From Rhopalosiphum padi (lineage: Eukaryota > Arthropoda > Insecta > Hemiptera > Aphididae): a DNA stretch of 64,000 nucleotides. A program made the translations under genes and the position numbers. Shown here piece after piece: positions 1 to 12,829 of this stretch; position 1 is the first letter of the stretch; every line of letters starts with the position of its first letter. The notes under the pieces were generated by a model that had not been told where the DNA came from, did not search any database, and saw only the letters and a list, made by a program, of their open reading frames with translations. The stretch is from the NCBI RefSeq assembly GCF_020882245.1, contig NC_083599.1, forward strand, positions 8,060,001 through 8,124,000, in the 5' to 3' direction.

Positions 1-179
1 CTTTAGATAGACAGGGTATTGAATATAAATTGAATTCTATAGTTTTTATTTTAAACCCAATAAAATAAAATAAATTTGTATATAAAACAATATTATTTAT
101 GTACACGCGCTGCGTTAGCGCTATTATTTTTCAATAAACAAAAACTATTACCTATTTAATTTATCACTTGTTAAATCTG

Positions 180-1060
180 AATAAATGAAATATTGTTGGA
201 TATCTAGGTTTGAAAAAAATTCTGAAAGAGGCCAATTGTGATGTTTAATAAAAAATGTAACTGAAAGTTTTTGTTAATCTTGAATATATAATGTTTCTCA
301 ATCTAAATACTCTTTTGTAACCTGTTGCAATGGATCATCATGGTTTTTCAACAGTTTTTTAATAAAAATCTTATGTTATTTTCAAATTTAAATCCAGAAA
401 ACATATCTAATGGCCCAAATTTTTTAATATCATTTTCTAAATGCATTAAATTATGAATATTATATGAGATACAAAGAATTTTCCACATACATTTTGAAAC
501 TGATATATATACATTTTTTTTAAAAATTTTTTCTGAATCAGAATATTTGATAAATTGTTCAGATTTTGCCAATTGATGTAGCTACATGTAATACAATAAA
601 GTTATTATAAATATCTGGTTTTAAAATTTATTTCAAAACCACTGGACAAGTATACAAAAGGAATTGTCAGTATTCTGTTGCTTTCCAATGTCTATATTCT
701 GTTAATCTTCTTGGTACTCTTGCAAAGTCACTTAGAGTAAATTTTTAAATTTCTTTTAAATGTACAGATACTTGTTTAACTACAAATAATTCTATTCGCA
801 CTGTAAGTGACCCTTCAAGCCATAAAGTTACCAATTTTTTTATAACTCCAATACTAACGAGGTGCATGTAATCAAAAGAGGTATCTAAAAAAAAACTAAA
901 ATTTGGCACATTGCTTAAAATTGATACACCATTCTGACAGTCTATGTAATAATTTTCACCAAACAACGTATCACATCTAAGAATAAACTCATCTTCTTCT
1001 TTTTAATATTGAGTTAATTTTGATTTTAGTTTAGAACACCAATTATAAAATTGATGAATA
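180..1060 (-). pseudogene. CACTA-like transposase, C-terminal remnant
   Basis: Three adjoining minus-strand reading fragments (966-745, about 744-575 and 572-348) match successive parts of one transposase family. The first has the DYMHLV..GV.KKL..LWLEG block, the second the DFARVPRRL...HWKATEY.QFLLYT block with an internal stop, and the third the NIHNLMHL..DIKKFGPLD..S.FKFEN block. The last block resembles the DUF4218 region of plant En/Spm transposases, so I place the protein in the CACTA-like group. The exact superfamily is not certain. The catalytic N-terminal half (DGLPL...FWPILG region) is absent. Two better copies lie at 32.2-34.4 kb and 61.5-62.6 kb. Several stops make it non-functional. 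Confidence 0.75.
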
Positions 1061-1152
1061 TTATATTTTATTTTAAATAATTTAAATTTAATATTATAAT
1101 AGTTTTAACTGTTTGTAATGCCATAAGTTTTATAATAATTAGTACAATTAAA

Positions 1153-1864
1153 TTGTTTATTAATTATTTTTTTATGATTTTAGTTCGTGGACATCTATAT
1201 TATACTTATATACCAGTATACGTATATACCAGTATGGCTAGTGGCAGCGGTTTTTTTGACCCTACTCAGTTGTATCTAAATGATCATGTAATAAATAATT
1301 TTTTGGAACTTATTAATAAGCGTAATTCAAATGTTTATATATATAGCACACATTTGTATGTAAATCTGTGTATAGAAAGATATTATTTGAGTTATCAGTG
1401 GACAAGGAAATTAGATTTGTTTTCGAAGACAAAAATATTAGTCCCTATTAATTTAACTACTATGGCTCATTGGGTAATGGGTTTTGGTATGTATGAATTT
1501 AGAGTTGAAACAAATGCAATATTATGATAGTCTGCAAGGAGATGGTATTTTCTACCTAAAAACATTTTTTGAGTTTTTGAGTTATGTACATTTACATTCA
1601 AGAGGAACGCCATTAAATTCAAAAGAATGGTCTTTTATAAATGTAACTAACATTCCTACTCAAAAGAATAGTTATGATTGTGGTGTATTTCTTTGTACAT
1701 ATGTGGAGTACTTAGCCAGGGACGCCGTTTTTAACTTTTCACAAGCACACATGCTCTCATTTCGTCAACTAATCGCATATGAGTTAACGAGGAAAAAATT
1801 AGTTGATGTAAATGTGGAAGCTCACGACATTGACGCATTTATTACGAGTATAGTAAATGCATAA
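1153..1864 (+). pseudogene. Ulp1/SENP-like SUMO protease (C48), frameshifted
   Basis: Two overlapping frames together cover a Ulp1-type cysteine protease domain. The upstream frame (1153-1527) has the substrate-binding NDHVINNFLEL segment, a W-T-R-K-L-D-L-F block and the catalytic His of AHWV (residue 106). The downstream frame (1484-1864) has the catalytic Asp of YYDS (residue 15), the oxyanion Gln of IPTQ (60) and the nucleophile Cys of SYDCGVF (66), then a well-conserved tail with EYLARD. One small indel near 1484 moves the reading frame, so the triad is split over two frames. The family removes SUMO from proteins. It is divergent from the CACTA-like remnant just upstream, and some DNA transposons carry Ulp1 genes, so transposon origin is possible. 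A host SENP duplicate is the alternative. Confidence 0.78.
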
Positions 1865-4800
1865 TAAATAAATCTTTATATTAAAATCAATATAATATAT
1901 TCAGTAATATTTAATACGTGAAGTGGTCTAAACACGTTAAACAAATTAATCTGTTTTTATAAAAAAGTGGCAGAGTTCGCCAAGTACCTCCGCAGTTACG
2001 GTACGCAGTACGCACAATCATAACCATTATTTTGACAATAAGGGACATAAAATCCATCTGATCCGTCTAATCATTCTAAATTGCAATTAAATATACTGAT
2101 AAACATACTAAGATCCAATGGTTTTTGTTTTTTAAATTAATTACAAAAATGAGTATTGTTTAAAATATATATATATATATATATTGTCCAGTAAAGTTTA
2201 AATCAAAAATGTGTTAAATCACTTAAATCATATAAAGTATTTGGAATATATGCTGTTATCAGAGCCATGTAATTATTTATAACATTAACATTTATCTAAA
2301 ATCATTTTCCACAAATTATGCTAACACTAGAAAAACTAGCCATCATTTTCACAAACCAAATGTTATATCAATGGTCATCAACATGGTAAGAATAATTGAC
2401 ATACTTTTTGAATATGGAATTCATTTGTCGAATACATAATAATATTACTATTATTATTATTATTATTCACTTTCACTATTAAACTCGTTGCAGATGTTCC
2501 AGTCATTCTTTTAACTACTCCTACTTTTCATAGACTTGAGGAAATTACACTTTGTTTAATGCTTTTGCATCATTATTAAGTGGTTTGTAATGTTTTTCAG
2601 TTAATAATTTATACCTATTAACTATAAGACATCAACTAAGCATTTATTTATTATTTTAGCTAGTATTTCTGCAATTTGAATTGTATATATTGAGTACTAA
2701 ACTTGAAATACCAGACATGTATATTGCTACGACCGTTACAGGACTATGAATCATAGAAAAAGTTTACGATATACATGGCAATCTTATTTAACGAAGATTT
2801 TTGGTTGTGCGTTATTGTTAAGTGAACCACTAATTCGATTTCAATTACCCAAGTGTTTTCCATAATAAGAAGAATTAGGTAAACTGAAACAAATTAAAAT
2901 AAATAAGCCATTTTTTAATTTATCTTTTTGTTATTATAGTAATAATAATTTACTGGTGAAATTCATAAGCGAGATCGAAGGTTATGGTACATTACTTGGT
3001 TCTCCAATATACCGCGGTATATATATGACAATTTATAACATTGCCAATATTATATTTCATACATACAAAATGTATGTAAATATTTTTTTGCGATTTTCTC
3101 AAGTACTATAATATTTTTATAGTTATAGGCAGTTGAGCATCATCCCTATTTAATAATAAATAGTTATTCAATTTTTTTTTAAGTATCAGCAATCAAGTCG
3201 AACCTAGTTTACAAAATGTGTTATGGAATTATAGGAAAAAATCAATTTATTTTTGAATAGTTTTCATTTTCAGAAACATTCTGTTAGATTATGTGAATGA
3301 AAATATTTGATTTAGCATTACATATTATTCAATTTCAATGACTTTTATTCTTACCTTATTATCTACTACCTATTTACATTTTTTTTATCAATAACAGTTT
3401 AAATATTTTTTTTCACTTTAGATGAATTAAATAAAATTCACATTATTTCTATGCTAATTGTTATCCTTGTTAGTATTATCTATATTTATCTTGTACAATT
3501 TGATCAATTCACTATTTAGGTTCATTAAACAAAGTGCCTGTAAATATGAACTGTTTTTATTTAGCTTAAGTATATTTATTGTTTATTTTTTTTTTTTGTG
3601 AACTAATCTTACTCATATGAATAATCAAATATTGTATGCAGTTACCATTTTATTTATGAACTTAATTTAATTTTTTTTTTCAGAATTATACTATTCTTAT
3701 TTTCAAAAAGTTCCAAGACACAAGATTTATTAATTGTGAATCAATTATTGAACAAAAATAAAAATACATGTACCTATTACCTATATGCACAATCTTGTAG
3801 AATTAGTTTGGTTAGGTTAAGTTAGGTTAATTCATTGTATTCCAGTGTTAGTATATATATATATATATATATTAGCTAAATTTTCAATTTTATTTTTTAT
3901 ATACTGTAAGTAATTGTGTAGTAAATCATGTTTTTTTTTAATGTTAAGATTTAAAAATAATTAAAAGTTCATTACCTTGTACAAATTACATAATTCTATA
4001 TCTTTCTATTTTTACCAGATGTGTATATTATTTTATGTTATTTACAATAAAATGATTTTTAAGCTTTTTATATAGCTAGGCATTAAAAAGTTTCAATTTG
4101 TTTTAGTTTTTTTATAAATGGTGTTGATTAAAAATTATTTCTGGGTAGATAAGATTGAAAATTTAACACAAAGCTTCATTTGTTGTTAATTTATAAATTA
4201 AATTATCAAAAATCTATTGTCACAATATTTTTTTATAATTACGAAAATATAAAAAACTATTTTTTAATTAAAAATGCATAAAAATTTTCCGTTTTGTATA
4301 TAATTTTTTGAATTTAAATTTTTTAGACATTTTAAGTTCAAATTTTGACGAAACTACTTATATAAACAAAAAATAATTGTAAGTATGTTTATTATTTTAT
4401 TATAGTTTAAAAACATTATTCGTCATACCCAATTTAAACTTTTATGTACCTATTTTATATTATTATGAATGTCACTATACGTCTTATACACATAACTTTT
4501 TTGATTTATTTTAAAATATTATCTAATATGGTAATATTAATAATAATAACATATATTATAATATGTTTTGTTTTTTTATGGTATTTACTTATAGATATTA
4601 TTAAATGTTGTGTCATGTAATTTATAATAATATGGAATTAATATAAATAATTGTATAATATATTAAATACTAATAATAATATAAATGCAATATTTTTGGA
4701 AAAAATTATATTATTCTACTATGATTCTAAAAGTAAAATCAATTAATTTAATAGCTATATATCATATAAACATATCACTTGCTGATATAAGCTGTTAGAC

Positions 4801-6198
4801 TGTCTTCTATCAGAATTTTTTTTCGTATACGTACAATGATATATCATTAAATTCAAATTTAACATAAGTCAAAGTGACCCACTTGATATCCAATGTATAA
4901 AGTATGAAACAAATCAAATGCGATATCATTCAATTTTTATCACAAGTTGGTCCTCGATATTTAGAAAAAAAATTGTACCTACTTATTTTAACTAATTTGA
5001 CTATTTTTGTATTATTTTATTGTTACTTCAACAATAGAGTATATATATACATATTTATGCATAAAAACCAAACTACAATATTATTTACGACAGAATTGAA
5101 ACACATTTTTCTATAAAATTTATTTTTAATAATTTGTTTTATTTAATATTATTATTATAATTACTATAACTGTTGTAGCTCAACTTCTGGTGATATTATT
5201 ATGGTTAAAAAAAATAATTATAAAATTATTATTGTGGGGTTTTTGTTGTAATTAAATTTATGGCGTACCAATAAGATTTACTGTTTGAGTGTTAGGTATA
5301 CCTACATTGATAAAACAAGTGCTCTTTCAGACCAATACCGATCATACACGCGTATTGAGTATTATATTTATAAATATTAAATTGTATGGAATAAATGTAT
5401 ATTATTTTTTATTAATATTATATTTCATATTTTAAATAACCTAACCCTATTATCACATCTATATCTCTAATAAAAATTATTATTTATAAATTCATTTTTT
5501 TCACTTACGTATTTAATTAGATTTTTTAGATTTATCTAAATAATATCTCTAATTATTTTTTTAATAATCATATATTATTATTCAATGAAGAATAGGTACA
5601 ATTTTTTTTTACAAACATTCTTATCAGTTCAAAAAAGGTATTATTTAGAAAACCTAATAAAAATGAAAATGAATATTATATTTAAGTTATGGTAATCAAC
5701 ATGCATTGTAAGGTCTTAATATAATTTTTTTTTTTTTTTCAGTGAAATTATGTATTGTTGTTATATTTGTTACAGACGTTACAGTTTATACAATGTGGAA
5801 GGTAAACAATATAGTGAAAATCCGAAAATAAAAATGTTAAAGTGGTATTATAGTATTTAGAGTAAAATAATAGTTGAGTGACCACTGTGTCATATAATGA
5901 TAATACAGAATGCAAACTTATATAAATTTTATTTATTTTTTGATAATAGTCTTAAACTATTTATTCCATTGATCAAGTCACCATGTATAATTTTATTTTA
6001 GTTAGCATTAAATTAAATTAATTTCTACCTAAATAATCTACAAAAGATTGTTTAGTTTATACCATGGATTATCACTATATTTTCTATAATTATTAATGTA
6101 AAGATTAGGTTCAAAAATTTAAACAATAATAGGGTACATTTTTAGTTTTTATTTTAATTTTATAATAAATTGTAATAATTGTCTTATTTAATTTTTAG
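1865..6198. other. AT-rich stretch, no convincing gene
   Basis: About 4.3 kb of A+T-rich DNA with poly-T runs, a TTA microsatellite (about 2440-2467) and TA microsatellites (about 2168-2184 and 3850-3872). A short degenerate TTAGG-like run lies at 3808-3832. The only longer reading frame (4904-5116, 70 codons) looks like chance. I see no coding exon or RNA gene. Confidence 0.6.
3808..3832 (+). repeat. Short interstitial TTAGG-like repeat
   Basis: Degenerate tandem copies of GGTTAGGTTA. TTAGG is the telomere unit of many insects, but short interstitial runs are common and need not mark an old telomere. Confidence 0.4.
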
Positions 6199-6494
6199 AA
6201 GACCATAAAAGATTTTGTGAAAACCCTAAGTGTTCACCCTATGCTCCACAAGCTAAAGAAAAATTGGTGACATATCGAATAAAACAAGTGGCCGGCACAC
6301 CAATAAATATAGAAATGAGAACAACTGACAAAATGGCAATTATGTATATGAAACTAAAAGAAGTTTTAGGGATTGAATAAGACTCATTTACATTGGAGCT
6401 AGATGGTGATAAAATTAAGTACATGGATACAATGGAGAGCTTGGATCTTGAAGGAGATGAATGTATTTTTCTCTATCGGAAAAAATCAACATAA
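6199..6494 (+). pseudogene. SUMO-like (Rad60-SLD type) domain exon with internal stop
   Basis: After a plausible splice acceptor (TTTTTAG ending at 6198) one frame runs to TAA at 6492-6494. It holds a ubiquitin-like fold signature: a strand YRIKQVAGTPINIEM, a turn RTTDKM, the helix MYMKLKEVLGI, then FTLELDGDKI..MDTMESLDLEGDECIF. The order and spacing match SUMO and SUMO-like domains of the Rad60/NFATC2IP type. A single TAA at 6378-6380 interrupts the domain between helix and third strand. No C-terminal Gly-Gly is seen, so it resembles a SUMO-like domain rather than a conjugatable SUMO. Upstream exons were not identified. It is probably a decayed duplicate of a host gene. Confidence 0.6.
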
Positions 6495-7611
6495 GAATTA
6501 CATTCATTACAAAATTCTTATGTTATAGGTAGGTACTTAATATAAAGAATTCATTGGTAGAAACTTAACATAACTTTTTTTTTTTATTATAAAAACAATT
6601 TTTTTACTTGAATATTTTTTTTAAATTAGGTATTCAAAAATCAAATAGTTTTTAAAATATTGTATAATGTATATATTATGTATTTTATTATTTATGTACT
6701 ATTAAGTTGTTAAAATAGAATATTTTTCATAATAAAAAGGTTTTTGAAAAAATTTAAATTGGATAACTGGTAATACTTGAAAAAATCTTTCTCTTTCTTT
6801 AGTCTTCAATAATAAATTAAGTGGCAATTTTAAGGAGCATTTAAAATATTTCAGAATTTTTAGTGACTTTACCTCTCTTACATCAACAGACATTAATGCA
6901 TACACATAAACAACATTGTCAAAATTCCAATAAACTATAAAATGAAAATATTTCGAATTATTTATTACAACAGTCTTCAAATTAAATTGTTTATTTTAAT
7001 ATTTATTGTTATGGTGTAAATCATAAATTATCAAAAGTATGTATAAAATATATATATAAATATAATATCTCTTTTATATATACTATAATTTTAAATTTAT
7101 TCGAAGACAAGTATCTTTTTTAGTATATAGAATAATAAGTATTGAGAATACTTTCATAATAAACACTTTAAATACTTTATTCAGAATACTATTTTCCATC
7201 AGTATTAGAGTATTTATGTAAAACACTATTCAAAAGTATTTGATCTAACTGATCTAAGTCTGGATGATTATTAAACAATTGGTATTTGTATAGATACTTA
7301 TATATCACATTAATTTACAAAATACATATATATATTTTATGATAACATTAAAACCCACAAAAAAAAATACATAGCTTCATAGCATAATTGAAGTTTTTAT
7401 AAACACTGGTAACATTGAATATCATTTAATGATACAATTTTATCACTGTTTGACCAATATATCAATGCCAACACTACCATCGTCATGTTTTTCCCACTCT
7501 ACAAAGTAGTATTTAATCTGAGAAGTACAAAAAACATTTTTTGAAGATTGTTATAAATCAGTTAAAATATAGAATGGATGCATAATGTAGAAGAACCAAT
7601 ACTATCTATTT
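6495..7611. other. AT-rich stretch, no convincing gene
   Basis: Contains poly-T runs and a low-complexity minus-strand frame (6702-6980) with no recognisable domain. Nothing else is supported. Confidence 0.5.
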
Positions 7612-8790
7612 ATGTCTATACTAGGAGTAGTTAATGGCCTTTTTTCTTCAGATTTTTCAATATGTCAAGCATATCTTATACATAAATTAATGTCTACTAA
7701 ATATCCACAAATGTTACCTAATCATAATGTTCCATTTGACAAGCTTTATTATTTTAAGAAGTCCGAGGTAAAACCGGGGTATTCCAACAATTCATTATTC
7801 AAAAGAAAGCCATGACAGTAGCACAATATAAGCAAATGGCCGAGTCAGAACAATATAAGGCACCATATTATTTTGATTATGCCGATCTTGAAAGGAAATA
7901 TTCGAAAAATATAGTGTATAAATGTACAATATATGGTGCAGATGTGTCAGGAAGCATTACAGATAAAGATGTTGAAGTAAGTGTTCAATACATGGGAATA
8001 TTTCTAAATTTATATTTAATTAAAAAAATTACATGTATTCTTAAATTAAGGTATGGAATATTAATAAACTGGGCACAGTATTGGATTACGCTGATCATGA
8101 TTGTGAAATTAAAATTGATGGGGTCAATACAGCCTATCTCTATTTTGGAATGTGGAAAACGTCATTTTCATGGCATACTGAAGATATTTATTTATACAGT
8201 ATAAATTATATTTATGAAAGAAGCCCAAAGTCATGGTAACTTTTATATGCTTTATCCTAAGTGATTTTTATTATATGCATTATATTTTTTAAGGTATGAA
8301 ATACCACCAGAACGACGGTTTGAAAGAGTAGCTAATAGCTTTTTTTCTGCAGACTTTTCAATATGTCCAGCACTCTTAGACATAAAATGTGTAATATATC
8401 TCCACAATCATTAGCTAGTCCAATGTTCCATTTGACAAGATAAAAGATTGTAAATAGAAAATGTTGTTAAAATATTCTAATTGTTTCTTTATAATTTTTT
8501 TAGATAACACAAGAGAAAGGAGAGTTTATAGTAACTTTTCCATATGGGTATCATGCTGGTTTCAACTATGGGTTTAAATGGTTTAATATGGCTGAATCCA
8601 CAAACTTTGCATCGCCCCGTTGGATAGAGTATGGGGAAAAGGCTACACTGTGTCATTGTTGTAAGGACATTGAAAATTAACATGAAAACCTTTGTAAGGA
8701 GGTTACAACCGGGAAAATATGAAGATTGGCTCAATGATAAAAATATTGGTTGCCATCTAGAAGACCCTTCTCGTAGGTTCGCAGCACGTG
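7612..8790 (+). pseudogene. KDM4/JMJD2 histone demethylase, broken and scrambled copy 1
   Basis: Exon-like blocks match the JmjC lysine demethylase KDM4, which removes methyl groups from H3K9/H3K36 in the nucleus. Block A (about 7618-7743) is a late JmjC exon (VVNGLFSSDFSICQAYL ... VPFDK). Block B (about 7778-7976) is an earlier exon (QYKQMAESEQY, FDYADLERKY, IYGADVSGSITDKDVE) ending at a GTAAGT donor. Block C (about 8051-8235) has LYFGMWKTSF and the iron-binding WHTED. Block D is at about 8294-8440. Block E (8504-8780) has GYHAGF with the second iron ligand and a CHCCKD zinc-site segment. Block A lies before B although it belongs after C, so exons were duplicated or shuffled. Introns are kept, so this is not a retrocopy. 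Stops and frameshifts break the reading frame. Confidence 0.85.
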
Positions 8791-9240
8791 TGCGTTAACT
8801 TATTTTATACATTTATTCAATATGTGGAGTACAATAATGTACAGGATTCAGTGTTTCTTAATATATCATTAATGTTGTTTAAATTCAAATCAAAGCAACT
8901 AATTTTATTTTTATTATTTTTTACACTTGCAAAAAGATTTAAATATGTAAAATGGACAAAAATGGTACATTGAAGATTATGATTTTTTTTTTTTAATTTA
9001 TCAGATAAAGAAAAAACTATTTTTAATCAAATTTATATTTTGACTATACCTTTATTGTAGTAAGTGAATTGAAAAAAAAGCCTTTATAAAACGATTAACT
9101 TATTATTGTTTTTATTATCTTAAGAACTAAAGAACTTCTCATAGGTTTGCAGCCCGTGTGCATTATTAACTAAGTTATTTATTTTATACGGTAGCTTAAG
9201 TTTCTATAAAGAAAATGAGAAAGACAAATTTGAGTAATGT
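8790..9240. repeat. Shared 3' flank of KDM4 copies, partly repeated
   Basis: The stretch from about 8800 (TTCAATATGTGGAGTACAAT) matches the flank of copy 2 at about 25,940-26,200. A second partial match to the KDM4 tail (CATAGGTTTGCAGCCCGTGTG, about 9140-9220) resembles 25,695-25,770. This supports DNA-level duplication of a larger block. Confidence 0.65.
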
Positions 9241-11005
9241 TAGAAACATTACAATTTTCAGTTTTTTGACTATAACATTGAAAATAGTTATTTTAGGATT
9301 TGTTTAGGATTATTCTAGGGTGATATTTACCCCTATTTATTAAGATCCTAGACTGTATAACTTTTTTTTTACTAAAAAAACATGTTATATAACTCCATTC
9401 AATAATTATAATAATAATCATACCTTACCTTGGCTACAACCTTGAGATCGGCGACTACTTTTTTTTCTCGTACTATGAACGCCGCAATATCATTGTGGCA
9501 ATGTGTATTTTTTTCCACTAGTGTCATAACTGGTCTTTGTTATTGTTATTTGCATTGTCGTTGGACATACAAATACATTCAATCACCAATAAAAGTGTAA
9601 CGTGCGTTTCCGACAGAAAAGAAAAGTGTTGTGTAATATACCTATTTGACCTATCCGTCGTTCCATATCACCATACATCGGCCCAGAGCCGGTCCTAGCC
9701 TTTGCGGGACCCTATTAGCGGGGCTCTTTTTCCAATAGCTAGGTTTGAACAAAAATTGCAATGTTTTTATTTTTCATCTAAATACCGACACCAATATATG
9801 TGGCTTACAAGGGTCTTAAATAATAATATAAAATGTAAAGAAACAATTTTATTGTATTATAATTATAATAAATTTAAATATAATAAAAATATTTACCACT
9901 AGTTGACAACAGCAGTTTATATTCTTCAATCAACGTCTAATAAAAGAAAGAAATGGTATCTATCACGACATCGCGTATAGTTTAGTATCGTATACAATGT
10001 CATCTACAAAGAATAAAAATAAAACCAAATAACATGCAACATGCCAGCAGCGATTAGACTATTATAGTAGATTTTGTATATTCTTTTGGATATCCCGTCG
10101 ATTAATATTATTTTTGATCATAACGCTATTATTGTTCGAAAATTCGTATCGGTTCCCTCTTGTTATAGACGGCGACTATGATGGCCGATGGGCATTCTTT
10201 CGATAACGATCGTTGACAGGCGACGCAGATTCGTGTTTAGGTAATAGGTAGGTATTGGTATTAAGTTTTAGGCTAATAAATTAAAAACTAATAATTTATA
10301 ATAGTTATTAAGCTTGCCGTCGCTCATGTGTCACAGCTATGAATGTGTAATTTTATTTCTTTTGTGATATCGTAATAATATGTTATTACTTTTAAAATAT
10401 TTTATAAATAATTTTTGTTTTATTTATGTAACTGAAATATTTTTTCAATTTACCTAAATAACTATATACCTATGTAATTCTCATAAGATATGGCCCCGTA
10501 CACCTGCACACCGCGACCGGCTCACCACGGACCAAACGATCACTTACGTGTGAAGAATAGGTTGTTATTATATTATTATTTTAATCAAATAATAATACTA
10601 AAAAAATATATTGTAATTTAGGATGCCCTTGAATACATCATTGTAAAGATACTTGGCATAGACAATCCTGTATTCCTGTAGTCAAATGCAAAATTAAGAA
10701 GTATTTTCCTTTAAAAAAGCTCATGGATAATTATTGTAAAATGCATGTAAGTCTAAACTAAAGTATAACCTTCTTTAAAACTTGAAACAGACAACAGATC
10801 GCTCATTGCAGACGACAGTTGGTACACAAGCACTGCATTATTCAATAACTTTATTGTATTATAATTTATTACCTGTTACCATAATTATTATTTATATTGT
10901 AGATATTTAGTAGGTACCCGAAAATAAAAGAGTGTAAAACTCTAAAGTTTCATGACTGACCGTAAAATGTCACAAATCGGACTATTTAAATAGCTGCAAT
11001 TATTG
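9240..11005. other. Intergenic DNA with a possible TE terminus
   Basis: No convincing gene. At about 9690-9725 a GC-richer CAGAGCCGGTCCTAG motif resembles the ends of hAT-type nonautonomous elements. A weakly inverted counterpart may lie near 10,495-10,530. I could not find a matching target duplication, so the element is not called firmly. Confidence 0.3.
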
Positions 11006-12536
11006 TTAAGAGGATGCCATACCCGAATGTGTTGTCTCCGTCTTACACATGTAAAACAGCAAAAGCTGTTTTGCGCGGGATAGGACCATTCAGGCTGTAG
11101 TGATAATATTTAGACTTCAAATAATTGATACATAATATAGTTAAGAACATTGTTGTGCCTCTAGCTATTGGCTAGCATTTGGCCGGGATGACTGAATTTG
11201 TCAAGTGTTGAAGTGTGGTGTCGACATGAGGGTTACCGATTTAATATAAAATATATGAAATACAGCAAAGGGCAGTGCGCAAAATGATATAATAATAATT
11301 ATAAAACAATATCAATATTTTAATATGGGCGCCAGTGGCGGCTTGAGTCTTCAAAACTCAAGGAGCAAGTTTCAAAACAAATCCACCCTCCTACCCACTA
11401 ACTAAATTTACTACGACCAATGTAATGGTCAACCTAATAGGCGCCCAGAACTTAGCTTATAAATAATAGATACACAAATATATAATATTATGTAATAATA
11501 ACAACAAATATATAAATTGAAATTACGTAAACCTGACAACGGCAATAGTCTTTGCTGGAACGACGACGACGGCCCCACGGCGATGTATAGCCAATATAGG
11601 CGTGTAACAGCTGATGGCTCTCGAGATCAACGACCTTGCAACGGCGGCGAGTGCGAACTTTACAATATATTTATATATGTATAAATACGCACTTCACGTA
11701 CCAGCTGTTTCGACGACGCGTAGATCGGGCGGCAAAGTTATTATTATGTTATATGCAGCACTCGCGGATGTAGTATAATAATTAATATTATTCAAATACC
11801 TGCGGATGTCCGACTGGCTTCGTAAAAGGCCGACAATACAACAACGTGGCGATGGATTATTCAATCGCGTAATTGTGAGGACCAATAACGTGGTGACTTA
11901 TACCACTCCAATTTAACGACGGGCGTTGATTCCGGGTATTCGAACGCCTACGACAAGTCACCAAAGGTGGACCGCGACAACACTTGACAGTATAACGAGA
12001 AGCATTCGCGGCGGAAACGTAAGACTGCGACCGGAGTGTGTCCGACAAGCCCGGGTGACTGCAAAAGACAACCGACTGGCTCCCACGGCGACGTCGACGA
12101 TCGTGGACGTCAAAAGCACTGTGATAGAGTGGGGGGACGTAAAAGTTCACGGAGATTGTATTTTCCGTGCGTACGGGAACCGGTCATCGACCGTGGGAAT
12201 TTGCACTCGAGCAGCAATTTCGAACAAACATTATCTGTAAAATACCTATCGTTTTTATTTTTTTTATATCATTTATACGAAAAAATTTCTTATTGTTTCA
12301 ATATCCATTATTTTTGAACTTCAATAACTTTTTTTTAGTTACTATATCTAAAAAATAAAAACGTTATTTCACAGCCAATGTTCTCATTATTATATGGTGA
12401 AAATTTAGTTTGTTAGTTATTTGCTGTAGCCTCCTTGGTTTTTTGCCATGCAAAACAGTGTTTGCCATGTCTTACATTTGTAAGACGGAGACAAGTGACA
12501 ACACATGCGAGTATTGCGAGTATAACGTCATCTTAA
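11006..12536. mobile_element. 1.5-kb element with inverted ends at TTAA
   Basis: The left end (TTAAGAGG..., then TGTGTTGTCTCCGTCTTAC at about 11,029-11,047) is repeated in inverted form at the right end (GTAAGACGGAGACA... to CTTAA at 12,533-12,536). Both ends carry TTAA, as expected for a piggyBac-like target preference. The same terminal sequence forms the palindromic MITE at 23.54 kb and a half copy at 49.6 kb. The interior contains a GC- and CpG-rich block (about 11,520-12,230) unlike the surroundings. Open frames on both strands there encode Arg/Ser/Thr-rich peptides without a known domain. No transposase is seen. Confidence 0.6.
11520..12230. other. GC/CpG-rich island inside the TTAA element
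   Basis: Overlapping frames on both strands (plus 11,926-12,240 and minus 12,150-11,857) reflect high GC rather than clear coding. It could be captured promoter or 5' exon DNA. I recognise no domain. Confidence 0.4.
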
Positions 12537-12829
12537 GAGCACAGCGACCAGCGTATAATTTGTTTTCTCTATCTAGCCCATGCGCAACATGGACTAAACA
12601 CATTTACACACAACAAATATTATCCGTGAAATATCGTTTTTATATTTTTTTTTATATAAAAACTTATGTTTTTAAGTAATTTTAGAGTAAAAATTATTAA
12701 TATAGTGTAGTATTATAAATTAAACAAAAAATACATTCAAATTAAATACTAAAGTTGATCGCGAGAGTTATATTTTAATTAAATCTGGAGAAATTATCAA
12801 ATGTTTGAATAATTTTAACACATTAAATC

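Noticed and set aside
3000..3030. Palindromic ATACCGCGGTATAT as a regulatory site
   Set aside because: A single short palindrome in A+T-rich DNA with no neighbouring gene.
4904..5116. 70-codon plus-strand frame
   Set aside because: Low-complexity A+T-rich composition, no domain, no promoter or splice context.
9690..10530. hAT-like element between CAGAGCCGG and an inverted counterpart
   Set aside because: The right end matches only weakly and no target duplication was found, so only the left motif is mentioned.
11857..12240. Overlapping frames of 93-104 codons on both strands in the GC-rich island
   Set aside because: Frames on both strands at once are expected from high GC content, and no domain is seen.
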